From Pseudidiomarina sp. (lineage in GTDB: Bacteria; Pseudomonadota; Gammaproteobacteria; Enterobacterales; Alteromonadaceae), in the NCBI GenBank assembly GCA_023260975.1, contig JALQTK010000001.1, positions 133,265 to 197,264 on the forward strand: 64,000 nucleotides of DNA. Direction: 5' to 3'. The position numbers and the translations under genes are program-made. The notes under the pieces are model-generated. The model saw nothing but the letters and a program-made list of their open reading frames with translations. It had not been told where the DNA came from and made no database searches. This document shows positions 45,298-55,669 of the stretch, piece by piece (the stretch's first letter is position 1; each line of letters starts with the position of its first letter).

Positions 45298-48200
45298 CTA
45301 TTGCTGCAATTCCTTAAGCACTTGCTTGATACGCTGCGGCGATATTGGATAACGCGTACCGAGTTGTTGAGCAAAAAAACTAACCCGCAATTCTTCTATC
45401 ATCCACGGCAGCTCGGACAATTGTTCGGGCTGTGGTTTATGTTTTGGCCATTTAGCTAGTAATTGCTGATAGCCTTGCCACAGTTCATCTAAAACCAACG
45501 TGTGCAGACGATCTTTGTTCGGGTCCACTGCTAACTTATCAAGACGGCGTTCAATGGCTTTTAAATAGCGGTCAAGGTCACGCAAACGCCGCCCCCCTGC
45601 AGCACTGACAAAGCCCGGCCGAATTAAACGATCCAGTTGCTGAGCAATATCACCATAGGCTTGCACCAACTGCATGTTCATACTGCCCTTCAAACGTTTC
45701 CGCAGCTGCTGACTCAACACCAAAACGGGCTCGACCAAGGTGGCCATAACCGTTACCCGTTCATTCAGTTCAGTTCGCGCCAGTTCATAGAGCCGGGTAA
45801 AACCCTGTTGATCACGGACGTCACCAAGCTGGTCAATAATTTCATCCAGCGCTGCGACAATAAAGTCATCAATCAATTCATCGACTTTGCCCCATGGGTT
45901 GTAATACAGCGCCAGCTTAGCCCGATTCGATAACGATTGCTGCAAATGGCGGATCGGTGATGGCAACTGCAACAATAACAACTTACGCAAACCGCTACGA
46001 TGGTGCATAGCCGCTTGCTCAGCACTATCGAATAACTCTTGGCGCACGCCATCTGCGCTTGCAACGAGCGCCGGATACGCCTTAATTGCAAAGCCACGCT
46101 GCTGCTGTTCCAATACCTCAGGAAGCTGGCCAAACTGCCAATCCGTGGCTACCAGTGGAGTGTCTACGGTAGTATGTACCGCTTCGCGTAATGCCTGTTT
46201 TACCCGACTTTGTAGCTGCTGTTTTAGCGCATCTAGATCGCGTGAACTGGCTAACAACTGGCCATGATCGTTAACCACCGCAAAGTTCATCCGTAAATAA
46301 CTATCTAATTGACTTAGATCCCATGCATCGGCAGGAACCGTGACTCCGGTCATGCGCCGCAACTTATCCGTTAGTGCCGTTATCAGCGGTTGCTTAGAGC
46401 TATCATTGGCTACTTTATCTGCACAAAACGCCTCAGCAAAATTTGGCACTGGGACAAAATTACGGCGCCAACTCTTCGGTAAACTTTTAATTAAGGCAAT
46501 CACCAAAGCCGGTCGGAAAGCCGGTACTAACCAATCAAATTGATCATTTTGTAATTGGTTGAGCAATGCCAGCGGCACAGTCACGGTCACCCCATCAGCA
46601 GCATCATCGGGAGAAAAAACGTAACTGAGCGGTAAGCGCAAATTATCCTGCTGCCAAAATTCTGGATAATCTGCAGCGGTGACATGTTCGGCGCTCTGCG
46701 CCATCACCGTATCGCGCTCAAAGAACAGCAGCCGTGGCTGCTGCTTTGCCGCCTGATGCCACCAACCGGCTAGTAGTTGTTCGTTATAGACCGAAGCCGG
46801 AATCTGTTGGTCGTAGGCGGCAAATAGCACCTCATCATCAACCACAATGTCGCGTCGCCGGGACTTCTCTTCGAGCGCGCGAACATCTTCAAGCAACGCC
46901 AAATTATGCGCGATAAACGGTAATTTGCGCTTTAGCTGACCATTGACCAACGCTTCTCGAATAAAAATTGTCCGCGCCGCAATTGGATCAACAGGGCCAT
47001 ACTGGACCCGCCGTTTTGGCACAATAATGAGACCAAATAAGGTTAGCTGTTCATCAGCTACTACTGACCCGCTGTTAGCGGCAAAGTGCGGTTCAAAGTA
47101 ACTACGTTTAAGCAAATGCCCCGCCAAGGGCTCAATCCATTCCGGCTCAATACGAGCATTCATCCGCGCAAACAATCGTGAGGTTTCTACCAATTCAGCC
47201 GACATCAACCATTTCGGTGACTTTTTGAATAATCCGGAGCCAGGAAACACATAGAATTTTCGATTGCGCGCACCCAAGAATTCATGGTTATCTTGTTTTT
47301 GCCCCAGCTGAGATAATAGACCACTCAGTAATGCCTGGTGCAACGCTTCATAGCTGGCGGGTTCAGTATTTAAGCGAAAACCTAAGCCACGTACTGTCTG
47401 ACGCAATTGAGTATAGACATCCTGCCATTCACGGACACGCAAAAAATGAATAAATTCGTCTTTTAAACGCTTCCGGAATTGGCTTTTTGATAGCGTTCGT
47501 TGCAGATCATTAAGGTACATCCATAATTTCAAATAGCTGCTGAAATCAGACTCTTTATCATGAAAACGGGCATGCAGCTCATTGGCCTTTTGTTGATGCT
47601 GTTGCGGTCGTTCGCGCGGGTCTTGAATGCTCAAGGCCGCGACCACCACCAACGCTTCTTGCACCGCTGCGGTATCACGAGCCGCGATAATCATCCGTGC
47701 TAAACGCGGATCAACGGGTAACTGCGCTAATTGTCGACCTAAACTGGTAAGTTGTGGCCCTTTCGCCTTACCGCGCCGCTGTCCGCGCTGGCTCGGTTTG
47801 ATAGCATGCAGTTCCTGCAGCAAATTCAAACCATCATTGATAAAGCGTTCATCGGGACGATCAATAAAAGGAAAGGTGCGAATATCGCCCAACCGCGCTG
47901 CCGTCATTTGCAGAATAACGGCGGCAAGATTGGTTCGTAATATTTCCGGGTCGGTATACTGTGGCCGTGCCAAAAAATCGGCTTCACTGTACAACCGAAT
48001 ACAGATGCCGGCGGCAATCCGACCGCAACGCCCTTTACGCTGATTAGCGCTGGCTTGGGATATTTTCTCAATCGGTAAGCGCTGTACCTTGGTGCGATAG
48101 CTATAACGGCTTATGCGAGCAGTACCCGGATCAACGACGTAACGAATACCTGGCACCGTCAATGATGTTTCAGCCACGTTAGTAGCAATCACTACCCTAC

Positions 48201-49059
48201 GATTACCGTGGCTTTGAAAAATACGATTTTGTTCAGCTGCAGATAATCGCGCAAACAACGGTAGCAATTCGGTATCGCGTAAATCTGCCTCGGTCAGTGC
48301 GTCGGCAAAATCGCGTATTTCACGTTCACCACTGGCAAACACCAAGATATCTCCAGGCCCTTCCGCTTGCAGTTCTGCAACCGCGTTGACGACTGCCTGC
48401 ACCACGTCGCTGTCGTCGCTGCTGGCGCTATCCTCAGTCAGCGGCCGATAACGCACTTCAACCGGATAAGTACGCCCTTCCACAGTGATGATGGGGGCTT
48501 GATTAAAATGCTTGGCAAAACGTTCGGTCTCAATGGTTGCCGAGGTGATTATTAGTTTTAATTCGGGACGCTTGGGTAAAATCGTAGCGAGAACACCCAG
48601 CAAAAAATCAATATTTAGACTGCGTTCGTGTGCTTCATCAATAATAATCGCATCGTAGGCGTTCAATAAGCTGTCTTGTTGCACTTCAGCCAGCAACATG
48701 CCGTCGGTGAGCAATTTAATTTCAGTGCTAGCTGAGGTTTGGTCACTAAAGCGTACCTTGAAGCCAACCCGTTGACCTAATTCGCTCTGCAGCTCGCTGG
48801 CAAGACGTTGCGCAACACTACGCGCCGCCAACCGGCGCGGCTGCGTATGCGCTATGCGGGTACCCTGAGCAGCGCGACCATAACCCAGTTCAAGCAGCAT
48901 TTTGGGTAATTGAGTGGTTTTTCCTGAGCCCGTTTCACCAGCCACAATCACCACCTGGTTGGCCAAAATAGCCGCTTGAATCTCGGCTTTGGCCTGCACC
49001 ACGGGCAATTCAGCTGGAAATAAAATAGGCTGCTGCGATACTTGGCTGTCTAACTGCAC
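45298..49059 (-). CDS. hrpA: ATP-dependent RNA helicase HrpA
   Basis: This 1253-residue DEAH-box helicase has Walker A GETGSGKTTQLPK (about residues 41-53), DEAH in IIDEAHERSLNIDF, SAT in IITSATIETERF and motif VI QRKGRCGRIAAGICIRLYSE. HA2/OB and the long C-terminal region specific to HrpA follow. HrpA resolves stalled ribosomes and processes mRNA. The start is GTG at 49059 with GGAAG upstream; an in-frame TAA about 33 bases earlier excludes a longer form. Compared with E. coli (1300 residues), about 75 N-terminal residues before the helicase core are missing. It follows iaaA by 42 bases. Confidence 0.96.
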   Translation of the reverse strand: MQLDSQVSQQPILFPAELPVVQAKAEIQAAILANQVVIVAGETGSGKTTQLPKMLLELGYGRAAQGTRIAHTQPRRLAARSVAQRLASELQSELGQRVGFKVRFSDQTSASTEIKLLTDGMLLAEVQQDSLLNAYDAIIIDEAHERSLNIDFLLGVLATILPKRPELKLIITSATIETERFAKHFNQAPIITVEGRTYPVEVRYRPLTEDSASSDDSDVVQAVVNAVAELQAEGPGDILVFASGEREIRDFADALTEADLRDTELLPLFARLSAAEQNRIFQSHGNRRVVIATNVAETSLTVPGIRYVVDPGTARISRYSYRTKVQRLPIEKISQASANQRKGRCGRIAAGICIRLYSEADFLARPQYTDPEILRTNLAAVILQMTAARLGDIRTFPFIDRPDERFINDGLNLLQELHAIKPSQRGQRRGKAKGPQLTSLGRQLAQLPVDPRLARMIIAARDTAAVQEALVVVAALSIQDPRERPQQHQQKANELHARFHDKESDFSSYLKLWMYLNDLQRTLSKSQFRKRLKDEFIHFLRVREWQDVYTQLRQTVRGLGFRLNTEPASYEALHQALLSGLLSQLGQKQDNHEFLGARNRKFYVFPGSGLFKKSPKWLMSAELVETSRLFARMNARIEPEWIEPLAGHLLKRSYFEPHFAANSGSVVADEQLTLFGLIIVPKRRVQYGPVDPIAARTIFIREALVNGQLKRKLPFIAHNLALLEDVRALEEKSRRRDIVVDDEVLFAAYDQQIPASVYNEQLLAGWWHQAAKQQPRLLFFERDTVMAQSAEHVTAADYPEFWQQDNLRLPLSYVFSPDDAADGVTVTVPLALLNQLQNDQFDWLVPAFRPALVIALIKSLPKSWRRNFVPVPNFAEAFCADKVANDSSKQPLITALTDKLRRMTGVTVPADAWDLSQLDSYLRMNFAVVNDHGQLLASSRDLDALKQQLQSRVKQALREAVHTTVDTPLVATDWQFGQLPEVLEQQQRGFAIKAYPALVASADGVRQELFDSAEQAAMHHRSGLRKLLLLQLPSPIRHLQQSLSNRAKLALYYNPWGKVDELIDDFIVAALDEIIDQLGDVRDQQGFTRLYELARTELNERVTVMATLVEPVLVLSQQLRKRLKGSMNMQLVQAYGDIAQQLDRLIRPGFVSAAGGRRLRDLDRYLKAIERRLDKLAVDPNKDRLHTLVLDELWQGYQQLLAKWPKHKPQPEQLSELPWMIEELRVSFFAQQLGTRYPISPQRIKQVLKELQQ

Positions 49060-49101
49060 GTAACTTCCGACAATGCTATGAATAACGCCTTACAGTTTAA
49101 T

Positions 49102-50103
49102 TTAATTTTTGTAGATAGCTACTTCAGTTTGCTGGTTGCCGATGCGTTGTGCTCGATACATCCCGGCAGTATTAAACGGCATATGCACATTGCCTTGACG
49201 GTCAATAATAATTACCCCACCGGTACCACCTGCTGGCAATAATACATCGTGGATCACGGTATCACCGGCTGTGACGATATCGACACCTTGATATTTCACC
49301 CGGGAACAGATGTCCGCCGCGACATGATAACGAATAAAATACTCACCGTGACCGGTCGCTGAGACCGCACAACTGGCGTTGTCCGCCCATGTGCCTGCAC
49401 CAATAATGGGGGCATCACCGACTCGTCCCCAACGTTTAGCCGTCATACCACCAGTGGATGTGCCGGCAGCTAAGTTACCGTGCTTATCGAGCGCTACGGC
49501 GCCAACGGTACCGTATTTAAACCGATCATCAAGGGCTAAATAGGCCTGGTAATCAGCCACCCCAAGGCGTTGCTTAGCCTTCAACAGTTGTTGATAACGT
49601 GCTTCAGTGTTGAAATAACTATTGTCCACCAACTCTAAACCTTGCTGTTCGGCAAATTGCTCTGCGCCACTGCCACTAAGCATCACGTGAACTGACTGCT
49701 CCATAACCGCACGGGCAAGTGCAATTGGACTTTTCACGGTAGTAACCCCGGCGACTGCACCGGCAGCTAAATTCGCCCCATTCATAATCGATGCATCCAG
49801 TTCATGTCCACCCTCAAAGGTGTAAACCGCACCGACGCCAGCGTTAAAGAACGGCGAAGCTTCCAGCACTTGAATAGCGGTGATAACTGCGTCCATCGCT
49901 TCGCCACCGTTGGCCAAAACAGCATGCCCAGCCTCAACCGCTTCAGCCAATTTCTGTTTATACGCGGTTTCTTGCTCAGCGCTAAAATCACTGCGCTTAA
50001 TCGTTCCAGCACCGCCATGAATAGCGATAGCAAAAGGTGGTTCAACCGCTGCCGCAGCATGACTCAGTAATACTAAACTAATCAGTAATAAATAACGTAG
50101 CAT
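49102..50103 (-). CDS. iaaA: Periplasmic isoaspartyl peptidase / L-asparaginase
   Basis: This 333-residue N-terminal-nucleophile hydrolase has a signal peptide (MLRYLLLISLVLLSHAAAAV). Cleavage of the precursor exposes Thr199 in YGTVGAVALDK as nucleophile. The TSTGGMTAKRWGRVGDAPIIGAG substrate segment is typical. It removes isoaspartyl residues from dipeptides and has some asparaginase activity. A GAGGG site precedes the ATG at 50103. It is upstream of hrpA on the same strand and divergent from sbcB. Confidence 0.94.
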   Translation of the reverse strand: MLRYLLLISLVLLSHAAAAVEPPFAIAIHGGAGTIKRSDFSAEQETAYKQKLAEAVEAGHAVLANGGEAMDAVITAIQVLEASPFFNAGVGAVYTFEGGHELDASIMNGANLAAGAVAGVTTVKSPIALARAVMEQSVHVMLSGSGAEQFAEQQGLELVDNSYFNTEARYQQLLKAKQRLGVADYQAYLALDDRFKYGTVGAVALDKHGNLAAGTSTGGMTAKRWGRVGDAPIIGAGTWADNASCAVSATGHGEYFIRYHVAADICSRVKYQGVDIVTAGDTVIHDVLLPAGGTGGVIIIDRQGNVHMPFNTAGMYRAQRIGNQQTEVAIYKN

Positions 50104-50244
50104 AGCTAACCCTCGTGTAATAACAGGTGAATACCCGTTCGTAATTTGTTGTAATTGGCTTTACTATTGATGAAGCCGCCGCCGTTGGCAAGCGTCAAAG
50201 CGATCAAGCGAGCAACGATAACGATTAATGAACCGCGGAACCCT

Positions 50245-51672
50245 ATGCATAACCCAACTTTTTACTGGCACGATTACGAAACCTGGGGCGCTAACCCACA
50301 GCTCGACCGACCGGCTCAGTTTGCTGGTATGCGCACTGATGTTGACCTGCAAACACTTGGTCGGCCGTTATCAATTTATGCGCAACCTACCCCAGACTTT
50401 CTGCCGCATCCGCGCGCTGTATTAGTGACCGGTATCACGCCACAGCAGGCATTAAATCAGGGTATGCATGAAGCAGCTTTTGCCGCAAAAATTCATGCTG
50501 AATTCAGTCAAGCCAATACCATCATTGTCGGTTACAACTCGATCAACTTCGATGATGAAGTCAGTCGCAACTTACTCTATCGCAACTTTTATGACCCCTA
50601 TGGATATAGCTGGCAAGAGAATAATTCACGCTGGGATTTAATTGATTTGGTTCGTGCTTGTTATGCCCTGCGTCCCGACGGGATTGAGTGGCCGCAGAAT
50701 GAAAATGGCCGGGTCAGCATGCGTCTCGAGGATTTGACTCGCGCGAACAATATTTCCCATGGTAATGCCCACGATGCTTTGAGTGATGTAAGAGCAACCA
50801 TAGGCCTCGCCCAATTGCTTAAGCGAGCACAACAAAAATTATTCGATTACGCTTTAAAGATAAGGCACAAGCGTGAAATTCAACAATTGATTGGCTTACA
50901 CAATTTTACCGCGCTTACCCACATTAGCAGCTGGTATGGCGCTGAGCACGGCTATGTCAGCCTGATTTTACCGCTGGCTTATCACCCGCAGCAGCCGAAC
51001 CAATTACTCTATTGGGATCTTCGTTGCGATCCGAGTGCCTTTCTCGAACTTAGTCATGAACAAATGCGGCAACGACGTTTTACCAAGCGACAACAGTTAC
51101 AGGGGCTTGAAGCCTTTGGTGGACAGAGCCTTGGCATTAACCGCTGCCCCTTTTTAGCGCCTATTAGCGTGCTAACAGCACCAGTGTGTGAGCGCTGGCA
51201 GCTTGATTTAGCGCGTTTTGAACAGCACCGGCAAACGCTGATTCAACAGCCAGAGCTGCGCCAACGTATTATTGATGTACTGACCCAGCAACGCGACTTT
51301 GATAACACCACCGACCCTGACCTAATGCTTTATTCTGGACCATTTTTTAGCCCGCAAGACCGCGCTAATATGGATATTATCCGCGCTACCAGTCCAGAGC
51401 AACTAGCGGGCCTAGCGCTCAGCAGTGCTGATCCGCGTATGGCTGAAATGCTATTCCGTTATCGAGCCCGCAATTTCCCTGCCACCTTAAGTTCTGATGA
51501 ACTAGAACGCTGGCGCCAATTTTGTCAGCAACGACTGCTGCAGCCGCCCCCAGGGGGATTATCATTAACTAGCTTTGCTGAGCAACTTGAACAAGCTGTG
51601 GCGGATTATCGTGATGATCCCCATAAACTGCGCTTGTTGCATGATTTATATCGTTATGTTGAGAGCCTCTAA
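50245..51672 (+). CDS. sbcB: Exonuclease I
   Basis: This 475-residue 3'-5' single-strand DNA exonuclease is the same length as E. coli ExoI. The DEDDh exonuclease acidic residues occur in FYWHDYETWG (start), GYNSINFDDEVSR and HDALSDVRATIG; SH3-like and helical domains follow. ExoI acts in mismatch repair and recombination. The frame is open from 50155, but MHNPTFYWHDYE at 50245 is the family start. The GMC oxidoreductase gene begins two bases past its stop, on the same strand. Confidence 0.97.
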   Translation: MHNPTFYWHDYETWGANPQLDRPAQFAGMRTDVDLQTLGRPLSIYAQPTPDFLPHPRAVLVTGITPQQALNQGMHEAAFAAKIHAEFSQANTIIVGYNSINFDDEVSRNLLYRNFYDPYGYSWQENNSRWDLIDLVRACYALRPDGIEWPQNENGRVSMRLEDLTRANNISHGNAHDALSDVRATIGLAQLLKRAQQKLFDYALKIRHKREIQQLIGLHNFTALTHISSWYGAEHGYVSLILPLAYHPQQPNQLLYWDLRCDPSAFLELSHEQMRQRRFTKRQQLQGLEAFGGQSLGINRCPFLAPISVLTAPVCERWQLDLARFEQHRQTLIQQPELRQRIIDVLTQQRDFDNTTDPDLMLYSGPFFSPQDRANMDIIRATSPEQLAGLALSSADPRMAEMLFRYRARNFPATLSSDELERWRQFCQQRLLQPPPGGLSLTSFAEQLEQAVADYRDDPHKLRLLHDLYRYVESL

Positions 51673-51674
51673 CT

Positions 51675-53306
51675 ATGTCTGAAACGCCACAAAGCAATGA
51701 CCAAAACTATGATTATGTGATTGTTGGCGCTGGCTCGGCCGGCTGTGTGGTGGCCAACCGCTTGAGTGAAAATGGCCGCTATCAAGTAGCGGTGCTTGAA
51801 GCCGGTGGTGACAATAAATCACTATTTGTTGATATGCCAGGCGGTGTTGCAAGTTTTATGCGCTGGGCTAAATATAATTGGCTTTATCGCAGTACTGATC
51901 CGTTACCGCTGCGCGATGGTAAAGGCCTTTATACCCCGCGCGGTAAAGGCCTCGGTGGTAGCAGCGCTATCAATGCCATGATTTATACCCGCGGAGCAGC
52001 GAGCGACTATCAGCACTGGGCAGCCGTCAGTAGCCCAGCATGGAGCTGGGATCAGGTGCTTGAACGCTTTAAGCGACTCGAATGCAACCAACGCGGTGCC
52101 GACGCCTTTCATGGCGACCAAGGGCCGTTGCACGTCAGTGATGTTGCGGTACATTTCGCCGTCGCCAAACAGTTTATTGCTGCTGCTGAGCAGCTTGGCA
52201 TTCCAGTCAACCCTGATTTCAATGGCGCCGAGTTGTTTGGTGTGGGGCGCTACCAATTTACTATTCATCAAGGTAAACGCTGGAGTACGCGCAAAGCCTT
52301 TCTCGAGCCAGCACAAGCACGCGCTAATTTGACTGTTCGCACTGGCTGTTTAGTCGAGCGTGTGGTGTTTGATGGTGACCGCGCTATTGGCGTTCATTAT
52401 CGACAGCGCGGTCGGCTCTATTTTATCCGAGCAAACAAAGAGGTCATTCTTTGTGGCGGAGCAATAAACTCGCCACATTTGCTTAAACTATCCGGCGTAG
52501 GACCTGCCGCCGAGTTAGCCCAATTTGGCATTCCATTGGTGGCCGATCGAGCGGAAGTGGGCGAAAACCTTCAAGAGCATGTTGATGTCATGCTGCAATA
52601 CAAAAATGCCCGTAAAGACGGTATCAGTATCAATCCAGTCGGTTTGGCCAAGCTCAGTGCTGCTTTATGGCCGTTTTTTCGGCGTAAACAAGGACCACTG
52701 GCATCACCACCGTGCGAGGTTGGCGGCTTTTTGCGCAGTAGTGCGAGCGTCGAGACACCCGATATTCAACTTCACCTAGTACCCACATTATTTAATGATA
52801 GCGGCTACGATCTCGCTCCTGCTCTGCGCCACGGTTATTCCTGCCATGTTTGCGTGTTGCGACCAAAATCACGCGGTCGGGTCTACCTGCAAAGTCCTGA
52901 TGCGGCTCAGCCACCGGGCTTCTACTATAATTTTTTGCAACATACTGACGATCAGCAGGTGTTACTTAGTGGCGTGAGGCAAGCGTTAGCAATTATGCAG
53001 GCCCCTGCTCTGGCGGCCCACCATGGCGGTGTTATCGTGCCGCAACAGACGGCTACTGATGAGGCATTATTAGCCGAATTAAAACGTCATATCGGGCTGA
53101 TTTATCACCCAACCAGCACCTGCCGCATGGGCAGCGATGAGAACGCGGTCGTTGATCCGGAATTGAAGGTACGTGGAGTGCGTAATCTGCGGGTAATTGA
53201 TGCGTCGATTATGCCCACCGTAGTCAGCGGTAATACTAACGCGCCGACCATGGTCATTGCTGATATCGGCGCCGACTTTATCTTAGCCGACGCCGCTGCA
53301 CCCTAG
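51675..53306 (+). CDS. GMC-family FAD alcohol dehydrogenase
   Basis: This 543-residue glucose-methanol-choline oxidoreductase has the ADP-binding YVIVGAGSAGCVVANRL (residues 14-30), GLGGSSAINAMIYTRG (GMC signature 1), the CGGAINSPHLLKLSGVGP (signature 2) and the catalytic His/Asn region YHPTSTCRMG ... SGNTNAPTMVIADIG. It oxidises alcohols to aldehydes. Choline dehydrogenase (BetA) and AlkJ-like alkanol dehydrogenase are both possible; no betaine-pathway gene is nearby, so the alcohol type is more likely. Its final TAG overlaps the stop of the convergent MMPL gene. Confidence 0.9.
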   Translation: MSETPQSNDQNYDYVIVGAGSAGCVVANRLSENGRYQVAVLEAGGDNKSLFVDMPGGVASFMRWAKYNWLYRSTDPLPLRDGKGLYTPRGKGLGGSSAINAMIYTRGAASDYQHWAAVSSPAWSWDQVLERFKRLECNQRGADAFHGDQGPLHVSDVAVHFAVAKQFIAAAEQLGIPVNPDFNGAELFGVGRYQFTIHQGKRWSTRKAFLEPAQARANLTVRTGCLVERVVFDGDRAIGVHYRQRGRLYFIRANKEVILCGGAINSPHLLKLSGVGPAAELAQFGIPLVADRAEVGENLQEHVDVMLQYKNARKDGISINPVGLAKLSAALWPFFRRKQGPLASPPCEVGGFLRSSASVETPDIQLHLVPTLFNDSGYDLAPALRHGYSCHVCVLRPKSRGRVYLQSPDAAQPPGFYYNFLQHTDDQQVLLSGVRQALAIMQAPALAAHHGGVIVPQQTATDEALLAELKRHIGLIYHPTSTCRMGSDENAVVDPELKVRGVRNLRVIDASIMPTVVSGNTNAPTMVIADIGADFILADAAAP

Positions 53307-55657
53307 CCCTTGCGGGCTGGGGTGAAGTTAGCAAATACGCGAGCCAAGGCAGGGATTAGAATCATCGCCCCTAACATGTTCCAAATGAACATAAAGGTGA
53401 GCAAGATCCCCATATCTGCTTGGAACTTAATCGGCGACCACATCCAAGTGGCCACGCCAATAGCCAGGGTTAAACCGGTGAAACCGACCGCTTTACCGGT
53501 GGTTTCCAAGGCGTACATATAGGCATCATCAAGATGTTTGCCCTGCTCTAAGGCCTCTTTCATTCGGGTGTAGATATAAATGCCGTAATCGACACCAATT
53601 CCAACCCCTAATGCGATAACCGGCAGTGTCGCTACTTTCACGCCAATACCTAATACCGCCATTAAACCTTGACTCATAATGGTAGTAAGCATCAATGGCA
53701 GAATAATACAGGCCACAGTACGAATACTGCGGAATGTCAGTAAACAGAGGAAAATAACCACTCCGTAGACCCATAGCAGCATTTTCGTTTGTGCCTGCTC
53801 AATCACCGAGTTAGTTGCCGCCTCAATACCTGAGTTACCGGCTGCCATCAGCAGGCTTAAACCCGGTTGCTGATAAGTGGCATTGAACTCCTGTACCGAC
53901 GCAACCACAATTTTTAGGGTCTCGGCTTTGTGATCATTTAAGTAAATAATGATCGGCGCCATCGAACAGGCTGGATTAACCAGGCCAGATGGGGCTCGGC
54001 TAGTATTGGCATTAACAACGTATTGGTTGCGATTGAGGCTAAACCACTTGAGATTACCTTCATTAAAACCAAAGCCACCCATTTTGGCGACATAGACAAT
54101 CGATTTAACGTCTTGCACGCCCGGTGTGTTTTGCATATGCCAACTAAATTGGTCCATCAACTCAAGATTCTGATAGGCCACACAAGCACCTGGCTCAGTT
54201 TCCGCCATGACCACGAAAATATCGGTACTGGAGCTGTAGTTATCGACAATAAATTGATTATCTAAGTTATAGCGACTATCGGGGCGTAATTCAGGAGCAC
54301 CAGCGTCAAGGTCACCAATTTTCATATCAGCGCTATAAATCAAACCCCAAGCCAAACCGACGAAGGCCACAGCGAGTGCCGAATAAGCCCATTTAGGTTT
54401 GGAAAAATTACTGAAAAATACCAATACCGAGTGGGTTTGATTATGATTTTTTTCAGCATAACGGCGACCGCTTGGCGAAATGCCAACATACGACATAATA
54501 ATTGGTAGTAAGCCTAAATTCGTCAGTACCACCACCGCCACGCCTATACTTGCGGCAATCGCCAACTCTTGAATAACCTTAATATCGATGACCATTAAGG
54601 TGGTAAAACCAATGGCGTCCGACACTAACGCAGTTAAACCGGCAATATAGAGGCCGCGGAACGCTAGCCGTGCCGAGGCTACATTATCAAAGCCAGCAAA
54701 GCGATTATTACCGATAGCGTTAATGATTTGTACGCCATGACTGACGCCAATGGCAAATACTAAGAATGGCACCAGCATGGAGTATGGATTAATGCCACTG
54801 CCAATCAATTCGATAATACCGAGCTGCCAGACCACCGCAATAATCGAGCACACCAATACCGTAAACGAACTACGCCAGCAGCGGCTATACCAATAGAGCA
54901 TCAGTAAGGTAATTACGATGGCAAACAAGAAGAACATGGCAACTTGTTGTGCGCCTTCAATCAAATCACCGATGACCTTGGCAAAGCCAGTGATATGAAT
55001 TTTGATGGTATCGGACTCATACTTGGCGCGGATTAAGGTCTCTAATTTTTCTGAGAAGTCGGCATAATTCAGCGCCACCCCAGTATCTGGGTCAATCTCA
55101 TTAAGCGGGACGAATATCAGTGCCGATTTAAAGTTCGATGCCACTAAGTTACCGACTTCACCGGAGCGCAAAATATTACTGCGCAATTGTTCTAATGATT
55201 GCGCAGACTCGTCCCAGGTATCCGGGATAACCGGACCACCGACAAAACCCTCTTCGGTCACCTCACTCCAACGCACGTTGGGTGTCCAGACACTACGCAA
55301 GCCAGAACGATTAACCCCCGAGATAAAAAACACCTCATCGGTGACATCTCGCAGCACGCGCTGATAGTCGGCACTGAAAATATCACCGTCGGTGGTTTCA
55401 ACAGCAATTCGAATGACGTTACCCATACCCGCCAAATCGCGTTGATGTTTGAAGTAGTTCTGAATAAACGGATGATTAGTCGGGATCATTTTAGTAAAGC
55501 TAGCTTCCGGCCTTACCATGCTTGCATGCCAAGCTAAGTATGCGGTTAAGACCGCAAAAATCACAAACCAGATTGGTCTAAAGCCAAACAGCAGACGCTC
55601 CAACCAGACACTCTTTTGCTCAATAGCGGCGCTTGTTTTTAATTCTGACATAGTCAT
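53303..55657 (-). CDS. MMPL/RND-family exporter
   Basis: This 784-residue inner-membrane transporter has about twelve spans in two repeats and large periplasmic loops (roughly residues 50-230 and 450-610). The MMPL pattern is seen in FLVFAIGVSHGVQIINAIGN and GVGIGVDYGIYIYTRMKEA. These proteins export lipids or hydrophobic molecules using proton flow. The ATG at 55657 has a GGAC site; the second ATG two codons later is too far. It follows the YCF48-like gene by 12 bases. Confidence 0.92.
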   Translation of the reverse strand: MTMSELKTSAAIEQKSVWLERLLFGFRPIWFVIFAVLTAYLAWHASMVRPEASFTKMIPTNHPFIQNYFKHQRDLAGMGNVIRIAVETTDGDIFSADYQRVLRDVTDEVFFISGVNRSGLRSVWTPNVRWSEVTEEGFVGGPVIPDTWDESAQSLEQLRSNILRSGEVGNLVASNFKSALIFVPLNEIDPDTGVALNYADFSEKLETLIRAKYESDTIKIHITGFAKVIGDLIEGAQQVAMFFLFAIVITLLMLYWYSRCWRSSFTVLVCSIIAVVWQLGIIELIGSGINPYSMLVPFLVFAIGVSHGVQIINAIGNNRFAGFDNVASARLAFRGLYIAGLTALVSDAIGFTTLMVIDIKVIQELAIAASIGVAVVVLTNLGLLPIIMSYVGISPSGRRYAEKNHNQTHSVLVFFSNFSKPKWAYSALAVAFVGLAWGLIYSADMKIGDLDAGAPELRPDSRYNLDNQFIVDNYSSSTDIFVVMAETEPGACVAYQNLELMDQFSWHMQNTPGVQDVKSIVYVAKMGGFGFNEGNLKWFSLNRNQYVVNANTSRAPSGLVNPACSMAPIIIYLNDHKAETLKIVVASVQEFNATYQQPGLSLLMAAGNSGIEAATNSVIEQAQTKMLLWVYGVVIFLCLLTFRSIRTVACIILPLMLTTIMSQGLMAVLGIGVKVATLPVIALGVGIGVDYGIYIYTRMKEALEQGKHLDDAYMYALETTGKAVGFTGLTLAIGVATWMWSPIKFQADMGILLTFMFIWNMLGAMILIPALARVFANFTPARKG

Positions 55658-55669
55658 TGCGTCCTATAC

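Noticed and set aside
51675..53306. Choline dehydrogenase betA
   Set aside because: GMC motifs alone do not separate BetA from other alcohol dehydrogenases, and no betB, betI or transporter is adjacent.
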